A DNA stretch of 64,000 bases from Piezodorus guildinii (GCA_023052935.1 CM041293.1:148436968-148500967); one strand, 5' to 3'. Shown: positions 29,691 to 40,195, counted from the first letter of the stretch. Numbers and translations: made by a program. Notes: a model not told the origin generated them from the sequence alone.

Positions 29691-29979
29691 GGGATCACTT
29701 GTAGCTGGGTGGCTAGCGTAACAGCCTCCCATGCTAAAGGTCACGGGTTCAAACCCGCAGGTGGTCCTAGGATTTTTTAATAGGAGTAAAAATCCTTAGT
29801 TACGCTGTCCTTCGTAGGGGACGTTAAAAGGTGGTTCCGAGCCTGTGCGATGTCAGGTACTCGTAAAAGATCCCTATCCTAATAAAACCTGGATAGGCAA
29901 AATTTAGGACTCCCACTGTAGCATCGTCCGATTAGCCATAGTAGCATAAAGTCACGTTAAATAAATAAACAATAAACAA
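29691..29979 (+). mobile_element. SINE-A copy, full length
   Basis: Perfect 14-bp target duplication ACGTTTCACGATGT (29677-29690 and 29980-29993). It has the same head, A-box and B-box (GGGTTCAAACCC) and AAATAAAC-type tail as 28584-28869, differing at few positions, so both look recent. Confidence 0.95.
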
Positions 29980-29997
29980 ACGTTTCACGATGTATTT

Positions 29998-30198
29998 TAT
30001 AGTGTAGGGTCATAACCCCTGCACCTAATTTCATGAATGGCCACCATTTGGCTAACGGGTCTCATATACCCGAGTCAGACGCTGTGCATGAATCCACATT
30101 TATCAAATGCTTGAAAAATCCCCTCCGAGACTGGTATTCGAACTCATAACCTTTAGCGTGAGAGACTAGCGCGCTAGCCACTCAGCCACGGGCTCCCC
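29998..30198 (-). mobile_element. SINE-C copy (tRNA-derived)
   Basis: The reverse complement starts GGGGAGCCCGTGGCTGAGTG, with a GTGGCTGAGTGGC A-box and a B-box GAGTTCGAATACC. The body includes GTGGATTCATGCACAGCG and GTTAGCCAAATGGTGGCC. The head resembles a Ser/Leu-type tRNA. Confidence 0.85.
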
Positions 30199-30234
30199 TA
30201 CATTTATATTACAATTGTTATAATCGGAAAAAAT

Positions 30235-30500
30235 TACCTAATAAAATATTTTTCCTCTTTTCTCGTTTAGTTGAATATCAAATTTGTTCAGCTTTTATAT
30301 AAAGCTGTTTTTTTAGCAGTGCTAAGAAGATAGTATGTTTAATTTTTTTGAAACTACGAAATTATAGGCACTTAAAGGCAGAAAATACAAAACTTTGTCA
30401 TTTATGCTCTTTTGGACTATTTTAATCAGAATCAAAATTATATTGTATTAAAGCATGTTAACTTTTTCATCTATATAGTGAGTTTGTGAGTTTATTAAAC
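30235..30500 (+). repeat. HINE-like interior relic
   Basis: TTTTCTCGTTTAGTTGAATA, GGCACTTAAAGGCAGAAAAT, TCTTTTGGACTATTTTAATC and AACTTTTTCATCTATATAGT follow the middle of the family. Both ends are missing. Confidence 0.7.
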
Positions 30501-30642
30501 GCATTGCATTTTTGGCAGCGAAACATACACAGTAAAAACAAAAACTAAAAGTATAGAACAATAACTATGAAGACCTTATAAGTATAAATCTAAAGAGCTT
30601 GAAATATATTTGGTGTCGGTGCTTCTCGGCCTATAAGATGAT

Positions 30643-31554
30643 TAAAAAATCTGGTACGGGCAACACACGACTTTCACTTACCTCCATTTTAAATATCAAT
30701 GAAAGAATTTTCAAATACAGTTAGAGATAAAAATACGTGAAATTATTAAGGAATTAATCAAATTGAATTTATATAGAAACATGTGTTTTATTAAAAAATC
30801 AATTATATTATTATCTAAAATAATCAGTAAGTTTTATCTTCTTTTCATCACTCTTTATTAACTTTTAAAAGCTTGTGTATGAGATGATAATTTTTCTAAA
30901 ATCTTTAGCTCTCCAACGGTATATCATACTGCTCTTATGTTCAAAAACGAAAAATTGCATTAAAAAAATATTTTTTCTGTTTTCTCCTTTAGTTGGGTAT
31001 CGAATTTATTCAATTTATATATTTACCAGTTTTTTATCAGCGTTAACAAGATAATCTAGTTATTATTATTGAATCTACAAAATTAAAGGTACTTTAGGGG
31101 AAGAAAATTTAAAAAATCGGCATTTAAGCCCTGTCAGACCATTTTTATCTAAATAAAACCCACATGATATTAAAGCACATTAAATTTTACATCGATATAG
31201 CGAGTTTAATCAAAATCGTCGGAACCTTTTTGGAGAAAATCGAAAAAAGGTGCAAAATGCATGGTATAAAGTGCCTCTTCTGGTAGGCTCATTTTGATGA
31301 AAAAAGTTTTGTCACGTCTCGGGCGTATAGTTGTCTTAAATATGAGATTTCAGTTTCATAGGACTTACCGTTTCCGCCCGGGAGTTACCACACACACACA
31401 CACACACACAGACACACACACACACAGACCTTTTTGCGGGACTTGGTTATTTGGACTCAGGGGACCCTAAAACGTGTATTTCCGTTGAAAACTGGAATTC
31501 GAAAATTTTCACGATCGCAATACTTCCCCTTACTATATATAGTAAGTGAAAGTA
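30643..31554 (+). mobile_element. HINE-like repeat, reference full-length copy
   Basis: About 912 bp. Left end AAAAAATCTGGTACGGGCAA; the subterminal ACTTTCACTTACC starts about 27 bp in. The interior is AT-rich and non-coding. A (CA)n tract sits at 31389-31428, then GACCTTTTTGCGGGACTTGG, GGACTCAGGGGACCCTAAAA and GAAAATTTTCACGATCGC. The 3' end is the perfect palindrome TTACTATATATAGTAA followed at once by GTGAAAGTAA, the inverse of the left subterminal repeat. No target duplication is evident. These traits match non-autonomous Helentrons (HINEs, for example DINE-1). Confidence 0.85.
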
Positions 31555-31564
31555 ATAAACAAAA

Positions 31565-31770
31565 GCATGCGGGGAGCACGTGACTGAGTGGCTAACGCGC
31601 TTATCTCTCAAGCCGAAGGCTGTGAGTTTGAATCCCAGCCCCGAAGGAGTTTCATCAATCATTTAAATTAATGAGGATTCGCTAACAGGCTCCGCCCGGG
31701 TATGTGACCACGTCCGCCAATTGGTGGCCAACCACAAAAATAGGAGTAGGGAGTGATGGCCATATGGAGC
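31565..31770 (+). mobile_element. SINE-C copy
   Basis: Head GGGGAGCACGTGACTGAGTG, A-box TGACTGAGTGGC, B-box GAGTTTGAATCCC, then GAGGATTCGCTAACAGGCTC and CAATTGGTGGCCAACCAC as in the other SINE-C copies. It lies 10 bp after the full-length HINE-like copy. I read it as a SINE rather than a tRNA gene because the SINE body follows and the acceptor stem does not pair. Confidence 0.75.
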
Positions 31771-31774
31771 AATG

Positions 31775-31940
31775 ATACAATATGGAGTGGGGTGGCTGAG
31801 TGTGTTAGCGTGTTTGAACACGCGTTGCCTAGCAACCACATATGACCAAAATTTGAAACCAAATAATAACGAGTTCGCATCTCGGTGCTAGGGGATTTCA
31901 TCTCGCGCCCGTTTAGCCTTCTAAGGCAAGGCAGGGGTAG
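31775..31940 (+). repeat. tRNA-like sequence, possible fourth SINE
   Basis: GGGGTGGCTGAGTGTGTTAG resembles a Leu/Ser-type tRNA 5' half with an A-box. GAGTTCGCATCTCGGTGC, about 70 bp on, resembles a B-box and T arm. The spacing is too long for a plain tRNA and there is only one copy here. Confidence 0.4.
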
Positions 31941-32601
31941 AATAAAAAAAAATTATAAGATTTAACACGTAACGCGAGTATAATCTCACAGCAGAGCTAA
32001 CTAGTGGCTAAGGGCCTGTAGCGCCACTGAAAGAAGTAGAATATACACATTTATCTTTGAAAATTCGAAACTCGCTTTGTCTGAGTAAGTTTAATTTAAC
32101 TCGTAAATTGTTGAGGATTGGGTTAATGTATAACCCGTGTTAACTATAATTGACGCTGACAGTTGCTGCCAAGGCAATTCAAAAGCTATTGGGAGAAATG
32201 GAATTTGATATTGAAGAGCAGTATTGTGAAAGTGACATGTTTCATTCTCCCCCTATTGGGTTCTGCCCTACACTCGGATATTAGATTAGCTATGTGGTTT
32301 AATTTGATAGTTGATAGTTAACCGCTTCGTGGCAGCCTATTATAGGAAAGCTCTTATGTTAAGCTTGGGAATGAAATTAGTAATTAATGTTTACATTTCA
32401 AGTCATATCAATGGTTAGTTCCATCTAAAGTCATTTTCAGTATATTTGTATTAGTATTTACTTATAATGTTGATCTAATACATTACTAGTAATAAACTTT
32501 AAAAATAAATTAATATTTAGATAACCGACTATCAAAGGTAAAGAAATTAGTTTTGTCAAATTTATAGCTGACATTTCATTGCTCTTATTACGATTGTATA
32601 G
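31941..32601. other. Unassigned DNA
   Basis: I see no repeat match or supported coding region. Confidence 0.35.
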
Positions 32602-33105
32602 CTTTCACTTACCTATATATGATGTATTTATTGTAAAGGGAAGTACGACGATCATGAAAATTTTCGAATTCCAGTTTTAAACGGAAATACACGTTTAGGG
32701 TCCAAACAACCACCACAATAACATCTTGTGTGTGTGTGCTTATGTAATTAGTCCAGCACGAGAACGAGAAGTTGTACAAAACTGGACTTACATATTTAAG
32801 ACAATTATAAACCCGAAATGTTAAGCAACTTTTTACTTTCACTTACTATATATAGTAAGGAAAAGTATTGCGATCGTGAAAATTTTCGAATTTCAGTTTT
32901 TAAATACACATTTTAGGGACCCCTGAGTCCAAATAACCAAGTCCCGCAAAAAGGTCTGAGTATGTGTGTGCCTGTGTGTGTGTCCGTGTGTGGTAACTCC
33001 CGGCGGAAACGGTAAGTCCTATGAAACTGAAATATTCATATTTCAGACAAATATACGCCTGTAACGTTACAAAATCTTTTTCATCAAAATGAGCTTACCA
33101 TTAGA
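32602..33105 (-). repeat. Two HINE-like 3' ends in tandem
   Basis: The first (32602-32831) starts CTTTCACTTACCTATATATG and the second (32835-33105) starts ACTTTCACTTACTATATATA. Both are in the same orientation and lack the left half. The second starts where the first reads GCAACTTTTT, suggesting insertion of one in the other's T-run or partial tandem duplication. Both have GT-rich microsatellites. Confidence 0.8.
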
Positions 33106-34285
33106 TCGAAATAATGAATTGAAATATAATTTTTAAATAAATTGTCAAAGGAATTAGTGCATCTTCTTGCATTGATACATAAAAGTGAAATTATTATGAT
33201 GAAGTTAAATGTTTTATGAACTTTTCAAAACTTCAACGTTCAAGCTCAATTACTCTTATTACTAAGCTAATGACTCCTAATTTTTTTCCCCTGAAAATCA
33301 CATCCTGTGCTAAATCTTTTAAAAAAGTTACCACTTCAGGGGAAAGAGGGAGAGATGAATTAAATTTGGTAGTTTTAAAAAAGTGAATTAGCAACTTATT
33401 TCCTCTTTAGAGGGGTGCCTTGGAGGGAGACTCGCTACCCCAGGTACCGACATCCAGTCCACAATCCGATTAGTCACTTCCAACCTCTTTCGTCAAAATG
33501 TATTTTGTCCTTCTCAATTTTTTTTTTTAATAATTTTTCTCTCCAGAAAAGAAGAAGAAAAGGAAAATAAATCTCTTCTATAGTCTCTCCTCTACTATGT
33601 TCGGTGGCATATAGGGTAATAAAGCGATTAACATAAAATATACATTTATCTATAAAATAGTACACATAAAAACACATTATTATTACACATAAAACCTAGT
33701 AACCTGAGGCATTGTTATTATCGAGAATACTAGGTAATATTTACCACATAATATTACATAAAGTTACCTTTGGACATATCTGCATAATTGTTCCCTGGCT
33801 TGACCCCCGACCTTCCCGTCCGTGGCTGGACTTCCGCTTCCGATCTCGGCCGGGCTAAGACTCCTCAGGTACCCTGCTATCCCAGCTTTAGGAGTGGAGT
33901 GATATATTTTTTGTATAGCCCTTCTAAGAAACGTTTTTGCTTGTAGCCCGGAAACTGTTCTATTTCAAATGATTCTAAATTATTTCTATTCCTCCCAGTA
34001 TTCTCAATGCATACCACCTCACCAAGTTTACTGATATGTTGGTCTCTTTATGTTTGAAGAACAAATAATGTATAAAAAATTTATTTAAATTCGTACACTT
34101 GACTATCAGTTCCTTGTGTGATGAATAGGGGATTCTTATGCAAACACATATTGGCTTCTTACTTCGATATCACCTTGAAACAACTCATTGTATATGTTTT
34201 TAAGCAATTGCAATCAAATTATGCCAATTTAAATCTACATATTTCTTACGTACTTCGCGAATTTTTACATATTTTTCTCCATATT
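33106..34285. other. Unassigned DNA with GC-richer stretches
   Basis: 33405-33480 and 33790-33910 are clearly richer in G+C (for example TTCCCGTCCGTGGCTGGACT) with no repeat match and no long frame. They could be host sequence or old relics. Confidence 0.35.
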
Positions 34286-34296
34286 TGTTCACCTTT

Positions 34297-35058
34297 TTTT
34301 ATTTATTTATTTAAAGAAATTTACAACTGTATTAAATAAATACAACAAGTAAATATATGGCTTTATATATGATTAGAACACATGATAGTCTGGAGAAGAA
34401 ACTACCCATTTGTAGCACTCCAATGTCTAATTTATGTTAGGAGGTCTCTTGGCCATCTTCTTTTAAAGCGCCTCGGTGGGTTGTCGGGAATAGATATGGA
34501 GGAGAGGTCACGGATAAGAGGGTTTGAGTGGGTAGGGAGTTTGGAATGAAAAGAGGTATATCTGTAACGAACCAAGTCTTCAACAAATGGGATTTTTAGG
34601 TCTTTATGGATGATTTTATTAGTAACAATGTAAGGAGCATTGAGGATTTTACGAAGGATTTTGGACTGCCAGGATTGGATGCGAGAGGAATTCGATGGTT
34701 TAGCAGACCCCCATAGCTCAGTGCCATAGGTCCAAATAGGCCTGATAATTGTTATATAAATGAGTTTTTTGTAGTAAGTAGGAAGTTTTAAGCGTTTGTC
34801 GAGTAAGTGTTGTAGTAATCTGTATCTACGAGCAGTTTCCTGTCGTTTCAGTCTAGTATGAGGATTCCATGTTAGGCGTTTGTCGAAGTGGAGTCCTAAG
34901 TACCGAACCTGTTCTACAGGAGGAAGTAGGATATTGTTAAAGGATACGGTGGGGTAGGAAGTCATAGGTTCACGACGTAAGAGTGGAGGTGATTTGATGG
35001 GATTTGTTAGGATTTATTTTAATTCTCCAGTTTTGACACCATTCTTCAATGGCTGATA
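34297..35058 (-). mobile_element. LINE-B copy, 5'-truncated, clean target site
   Basis: Perfect 11-bp target duplication TGTTCACCTTT (34286-34296 and 35059-35069). The 762-bp copy has the 3' UTR, an A/T-rich tail ((AAAT)n on the minus strand) and the C-terminal third of ORF2. Confidence 0.92.
34432..34965 (-). pseudogene. LINE-B ORF2 C-terminus, best copy
   Basis: 178 codons without a stop, the best-kept LINE-B coding piece. It begins at MTSYPTVSFNNILLPPVEQV and continues through RYLGLHFDKRLTWNPHTRLK, RRYRLLQHLLDKRLKLPTYY, TIIRPIWTYGTELWGSAKP and LRKILNAPYIVTNKIIHKDL, ending RWPRDLLT. A further 30 codons upstream (to about 35058) continue the match to LEDWCQNWRIKINPNKSHQI-type sequence with a frame change near 34978. 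This region is the RT thumb and C-terminal domain, after the catalytic YADD, so no activity is expected. The low number of breaks and the perfect target duplication suggest fairly recent insertion, presumably by a full-length LINE-B elsewhere. Confidence 0.9.
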
Positions 35059-35069
35059 TGTTCACCTTT

Positions 35070-35355
35070 AAATTTTTATATTTCTTTGCAACAAATCTGA
35101 ATTACGAGTGCATGGATAAAAATTTCACTAGAATTGGCCTTTCTATTGTAGCTTTTAATTCTTAGAACCAAACCCTACAAAACAATTGTGAGATCTCCCT
35201 TGATTTTGGCTCTGAATTATCAAAACCAAACCAATTTCTTATTTAGTGTTCATCTGTGTCCCGTGAAATGCGTGCCACTCTTGCCAAACACATTTAAATA
35301 TATTTTTTTTTTTATAAAATTCATTCTGTGATTTATTATATTTATTTTTGTCGGA
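35070..35355. other. Unassigned AT-rich DNA
   Basis: I see no recognised element. Confidence 0.3.
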
Positions 35356-35755
35356 ATGGGGAAAGTCGCAAATTAAAACAACAAAGAACGAGTTTTAAAA
35401 TATCTTCGCAAGTTTATAAAAGAAATATTAAGGGGTGACGGAGACATTTGGTATTGTTTTTGCTGTGACAAGGCTCTGTACCCACTACACAACGATTCCA
35501 AACATTCCAACAAATTGGCACAGGATCTCAAAAATCGAACAAAGAGAAAAAGTGAAAATGTCGAGCGTTAGTGCAGGCTGACATTCCGTTAAGCAAATTT
35601 AATAATACATCTCTTAAATTCTTTTTGGAAAAGTACATTGAAAATAAAAAAAGCCTGATGAATCCATCACGAGATAAAAAAAAAACTATATGCAAGACAT
35701 ATATCTAGAAACTCTGGCAAAAATACGAGAAAATCTCAATTGACGTAGGTTTAAG
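35356..35755 (+). pseudogene. CGGBP1-like / hAT-derived protein pseudogene
   Basis: Not visible as one ORF; found by joining frames by eye. From the ATG at 35356: MGKVAN, a stop, then ERVLKYLRKFIKEI, GDGDIWYCFCCDKAL and LAQDLKNRTKRKSENVE. A frameshift at about 35560 leads to RALVQADIPLSKFNNTSLKF, FLEKYIENKKSLMNPS, then after another stop LWQKYEKIS. This is the layout of CGGBP1-like proteins (hAT-related): a short N-terminus, a BED-like zinc finger opening G-xx-x-C-xx-C, a basic linker, then ANIPL-x-K followed by FLxKY and P-S. The second half of the zinc finger is decayed, with the expected two His spacing lost. At least two stops and one frameshift make it dead. It may be a host retrocopy or a hAT transposase end. 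Confidence 0.65.
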
Positions 35756-36129
35756 TTTGAAAATTTGATAATGCATTTAGTTTCAAACTGTTTTCCTAGC
35801 AGTGATTAAAATGTTTTTGTATTTTTCATGTTTAAAATAAAACCGTTAAGACACCAATAGAGGATACCCAACCCTCTGCACCGTGAGGTTCATCATAATA
35901 ATTTGACTACCCATAGTTAGTTAAGTACATAAAGATCAAGGTTAGAATTTTTAATAAAGTCACTCCTAACTTTATTCATCAAAATGTGTTTTGTCCTCCT
36001 CATTATTTTTAATCATATATGTATATATATATATACATATAAATCTCTTCTATGGTATCTTCTCGACAAATTTCCCCTACATGCTGGATTCTTTACGCTT
36101 AAATGTCAAAAAATATATCAAAATATATT
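35756..36129. other. Unassigned AT-rich DNA
   Basis: Includes a short (TA)n tract at about 36015-36040. No element recognised. Confidence 0.3.
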
Positions 36130-36262
36130 CGGGGTGTTCTTCATGTATTCCGTCTTCTTCTCGTTGATCTTGAGACCTCTATTTATCCACCCAACTCCTC
36201 CAACGCTCTGGACAGCGCTCTGGCTACCAGGTGGACGTCATCAGCATACGCCATTACGTGTG
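36130..36262 (-). pseudogene. RTE-like reverse transcriptase fragment (YADD)
   Basis: On the minus strand from about 36255: MAYADDVHLVARALSRALEE, then a one-base frame change, then INRGLKINEKKTEYMKNT. This is the RT active-site block (YADD) followed by the Lys-rich GLKIN-KT-YM motif typical of RTE/BovB-like LINE proteins in arthropods. Only about 45 codons are recognisable and both sides dissolve into AT-rich DNA. The forward-strand frames over the same bases are shadows. It may belong to the same family as the C-terminal fragment at 58725-59110, but no overlap allows a test. Confidence 0.7.
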
Positions 36263-36329
36263 TGTATCTGTTATATATAGTACCTTTAAGATTGTTTCTT
36301 ATGCCTCGTACTGTTCCCTACATTGAACA

Positions 36330-36505
36330 ATTAAAAATAATATAATAATTATTCAGTTTATGAATTATATAGTTATATAAAATTTGTTATGCATAATAAT
36401 CAGTTATAAGTTTAAGCCATATTTGTCACTTTACATTACCTTTTACAAATTTGTATATAAGATAATATTTTTTTTTAAATGTTTAGCTTTCCAACGGTAT
36501 GTGCT
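36330..36505 (+). repeat. HINE-like interior relic
   Basis: Contains AATCAGTTATAAGTTTAAGC, ATTTGTCACTTTACATTACC and TTTAGCTTTCCAACGGTATG, matching the left-central part of the family. The ends are missing. Confidence 0.65.
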
Positions 36506-36751
36506 AAAGCCGGTTCTAAGGTGACGCATATCAAATACATAGAATTGAAAAATTAATGGATGGTTTTTTTTTTTTATTGTCGGCGCTCTACATCGCTCCA
36601 TTCTTCTTTCTGTCATAGGATTCAAGCCCACATACTTACGATACATTCTGTATTTTTTATTTAAGAACCAAAATATTCACTGGAAATAATTTATCTGGCA
36701 GAATAGTGTTTGGCGTGTCAGCTAGGATATTGTCCTTGCTATTGAGCTGGG

Positions 36752-36871
36752 ATTTTTTAATGGGAGTAAAATAGTTATACCGTCCTTCGGAGGAGACGTT
36801 AAAAGCTAGTCTCAAGCCTGTGCGATGTCAGGTACTCGTTAAAGATCCCTATCCTAATAAAACCTAATAAA
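36752..36871 (+). mobile_element. SINE-A fragment
   Basis: Starts GGGATTTTTTAATGGGAGTA and runs to CTATCCTAATAAAACCT, the middle of SINE-A. The head and tail are missing, and the right side joins the HINE-like copy directly. Confidence 0.85.
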
Positions 36872-37324
36872 TTGAATTAATATAGAAACATGTGTTTTAT
36901 TAAAAACTCTATTATATTGTTATAATAAATAATCACTTAGTTTTATCGGCTTTTTATCAATTTTTAATAACTTTTACAAGCGTGTATAAGATAATATTTT
37001 TTTCTAAAATCTTTCTCTTTCCAACGGTATATTATACGTCTATATTACTGTTCTTATGTTCAAAAACAAAAAAATTGAATTAAAAAAATATTTTTTCAGT
37101 TTCCTCCTTTAGTTGTTTATCAAATTCGCTCAACTTGCATATTTAGCTGTTAATAATCAATGGTTACAAGATTACATAGTTATTTTTATAGAATCAATAA
37201 GAAGAAGAAAATTAAAAATATCGGCATTTAAGCTCGGTCAGACCATTTTCATCAGAATGAAACCTACATGATGTTTAAGCCTATCAAATTTTATATCGAT
37301 ATAGCGAGTTAAATCAAAATCATC

Positions 37325-37745
37325 AGTTATGGAATGAGATTTACTCATCTATTGTAATTGCTATTACAATAGTAATTATAATTATAAAGATATTATTTTA
37401 ATTGTTATTAGTAATATTTATATTGCCTCCTATTACAAAGGATGCCGCCTTCTACCTCCGAAGGGTCTTTAGCCCAAAACACATACCTGAACCCCTACAA
37501 GAAGTACTTTGACATTATAGGTGCTAAGTGATCCATATGTCCCTCCATTTGATCTCTGCCGCCTTTCCTCCATCCCCTCCACTATTCCTTCATATATGTA
37601 CCCCCCAAATCCTAGGGCCAGAGCACTCCGGTCAATATGTTCTTTATGTAAAGTTATAGTATATTATAGAATTAAGAAGTTTATGTTTCTGTTTCCATAG
37701 TGTTTAAATAAACAAAAGTTTATACAAAAGTGTTATTTGTTAACT
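37325..37745 (+). repeat. 5' LTR
   Basis: 421 bp. The left part has TATAATTATAAAG, a possible TATA region. AATAAA at 37707-37712 is a likely poly(A) signal. Its last T may also be the first base of the primer site. Confidence 0.93.
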
Positions 37746-37762
37746 GGCGCCCGAAGTAGGGA
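37745..37762 (+). other. Primer-binding site
   Basis: TGGCGCCCGAAGTAGGGA directly follows the 5' LTR. The TGGCGCC start is complementary to a tRNA 3' end (GGCGCCA), as for Lys-type primers. Exact tRNA identity is uncertain. Confidence 0.8.
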
Positions 37763-38100
37763 CTGCAAGTATCGAGGAGTAAATTAATTAACTCTGCAGT
37801 CGGACCAAGAACCCTCCAAGATTTTGAATTTATCGAAGATTATTTGAAGATTAACTATGAAATGAAGATCATCTGCAACCCTTCTTCAGACAAGAAAATG
37901 CTCACCCAACATGTCTTGCTGAGCCTCGCTGGACTTCACTCCACGAGAAATTATTTCAACAGAAAAATCACTGAAGTAAGAGATACTCTATTGATATTTT
38001 AATGTTTGTATTGTGTTAAAGTCTTTGTTTACTGCCTAAGAAAGAGGCTATTAAGATTTTTGAAGATTATTGAAATTGTATTAAATTAAAACATTAATAT

Positions 38101-40082
38101 GACATCATTTCGAATAACTAGAGTTGATTAAGATTTTATACCATATTACAATGGTAATTCCCAAGAACTTTTATTTTTTATAAATGCTATTAGAGAATCA
38201 AAGGAAATTGCATGTGCAGATGATAATTTATTTAAATATGATAATGAAAAGTTTTTACTAAACGAAGTATTAGCTAGATTAACCGGAGATGCCGAATATA
38301 TAAAGTTTTCATATAAATTTAAAACAACGGAACAATTAATAGAATTATTAAAAAAATCTTTTGGTGACCATAGGTCAATTGAGCAACTGACTTCCGAACT
38401 ATTCAAATCAAATATCCAGCCAAACGAACACCCTTTAGATTTTTTGCGAAGATTAGGTAAAATCAGAACTTCAATAATTGTTAAATATAAAATAGACGGA
38501 AATGTTATATTTAGACCCCTAATTAAACAGTTGGACATCCAAATTATTAAACATTTTTGTAATAACATGCCTTTGCTCATAAAAAAAATTTTTGTTAACC
38601 AAAATAGATGATTTATATGAATTTGGTGAATTAGAGGACTTCATCCGGAAAAAAGAATGCTTATTATTTGATAACCTATCATTCTCATATTTTGATTGCC
38701 ATCAAAGAACCATTACTAATCCCCAAAAAGAATTTTACAGTCCCGAAATCACTTCTGCCAAACAGGAGCAACAATATCATAAACGATATAATAATCATCA
38801 AAATAATTATAAAAATCATTTTAATTCAAACCCATATCGACAACCAACATATAAAACAGAGTATGAGCCATCTACTAATAAAAACTCTCTCGAAGTAAGA
38901 ATAAGACGGTTAGAAAAACAAATTGAAGAAGTAGAGAAGTTAAGACCCACCTTTTTAGCGAAAACTAACAGTAAAGAAAACCGAGTAAAATATGAAAACA
39001 CTTTGTTAAAAACGGAACAACCAGATCTAAATAAAGTAATTGAGGGAAATAGTAAGGTAGCGGGAAATAGTGCAAAGGATACCATTAAATTTAATGCTGA
39101 ACCTAACCTAACTTTAAACAATTCTTTTAATAAAACTGAATTGGACAAACAACCAAATCGAGAAATCAGAGATTCGGAAACAGAAAATACAATATTGAAT
39201 TGTAAATCAGATATTTTGGCTATGGATGTTGATTTGAATTTAAAAAATAATAAAATAACTAAAGAATTAAAAACAGTTTTAAAAAATCAAATAGATCACA
39301 AAGATATAGTAAAAACGATGACAGGAGAACCAGATTTAAACTTATTAAAACCGTCTGAGGAAAAGAAAGAATTATTTGTGGTCGAATCCAATAAATTAAA
39401 ACAGCTTATAATTGAAAATGATTTGAAAAATACGGAGTCCATGGAATCTTGTCAAGAAAATAGTTCAATAACCACAATTGAAAATCATTTAGTCCCAAAT
39501 ACAGACTTACTAAATATTTCCCAATCTGAAGATAAACTTAATTGTAAAACAGAATCTATTTTAAATGATAAATCACTTGAATGCCCGAATTTCGAACAAA
39601 ATTCGTCTAATGTTAGTAAACTTCAAAAACAAAAACTAAAAATAAAGAAATTTACAAAGCCTAAGGAACCCGGGAGTATTAGTGAGATTGATGTTAGAAA
39701 AATTAAGCCATTAAATAATAATAAAATAAAAGATATATCAACTATTATAGTAAATCAAAAAAAGGATAATTTTAAAGTTAATCCGGAACAGTTGTTAAAA
39801 TATTCTTTCTTTAGGAAAAAAACGAAACTAACAGAAAAGAAAGTTACCTCTGGTGATATTGACAAAATTTTAAAAAGTAGAGTAAAAGATGAAATTCAAA
39901 ATATTTCTAGATGGCCCAAGGGCAAGGATGAAATTTGCCTCTGGATGCTTAGACCTGATGAAAATTCTACTACCTATCTGGCGGGTCGAGGTGTGAAAAA
40001 AAAAAAAAAAAAAAAAAAAGGGAGAGAAATAAGAGAAAAAACGATATTGGTAAACTGCTATGAAATATGTATTAAATTATAA
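38101..40082 (+). pseudogene. gag of the LTR element, broken
   Basis: Gag normally assembles the virus-like particle. From the ATG at 38101 there is a stop after ten codons (GAT TAA at 38131), then an open stretch with FIPYYNGNSQELLFFINAIR, LLNEVLARLTGDAEYI, LKKSFGDHRSIEQLTSEL and HPLDFLRRLGKIR, the capsid-like order of 17.6-type Gag. At the A8T5 run (38581-38593) the frame shifts, and the sequence continues open to 40082 (about 496 codons). That second part starts LLTKIDDLYEFGELEDFI (a natural continuation), has a short coiled-coil-like RRLEKQIEEVEKL, and is otherwise very Lys/Asn/Glu-rich with no zinc knuckle. An A-run near 39996 encodes poly-Lys. No protease or pol follows. The long low-complexity part is unlike the family norm. 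Confidence 0.75.
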
Positions 40083-40195
40083 TAAGTATCTGAATATCAA
40101 TTGTAAAATAAATATTTAAAAGTATTTATAAACATAAACACTAAAGTAAATAAAATAGCAATCTAACTAGTGGGAATATAACCTGAATAATTATT

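Noticed and set aside
31571..31645. Possible tRNA gene
   Set aside because: A- and B-boxes are present, but the body of SINE-C follows and the acceptor arms do not pair; called a SINE.
35984..36345. Plus-strand frames of 80-98 codons
   Set aside because: They overlie a minus-strand RT fragment with a YADD motif and have no signature themselves.
38146..38580. 144-codon antisense frame inside the LTR element
   Set aside because: The shadow of gag: the plus-strand frame has clear Gag motifs over the same bases.
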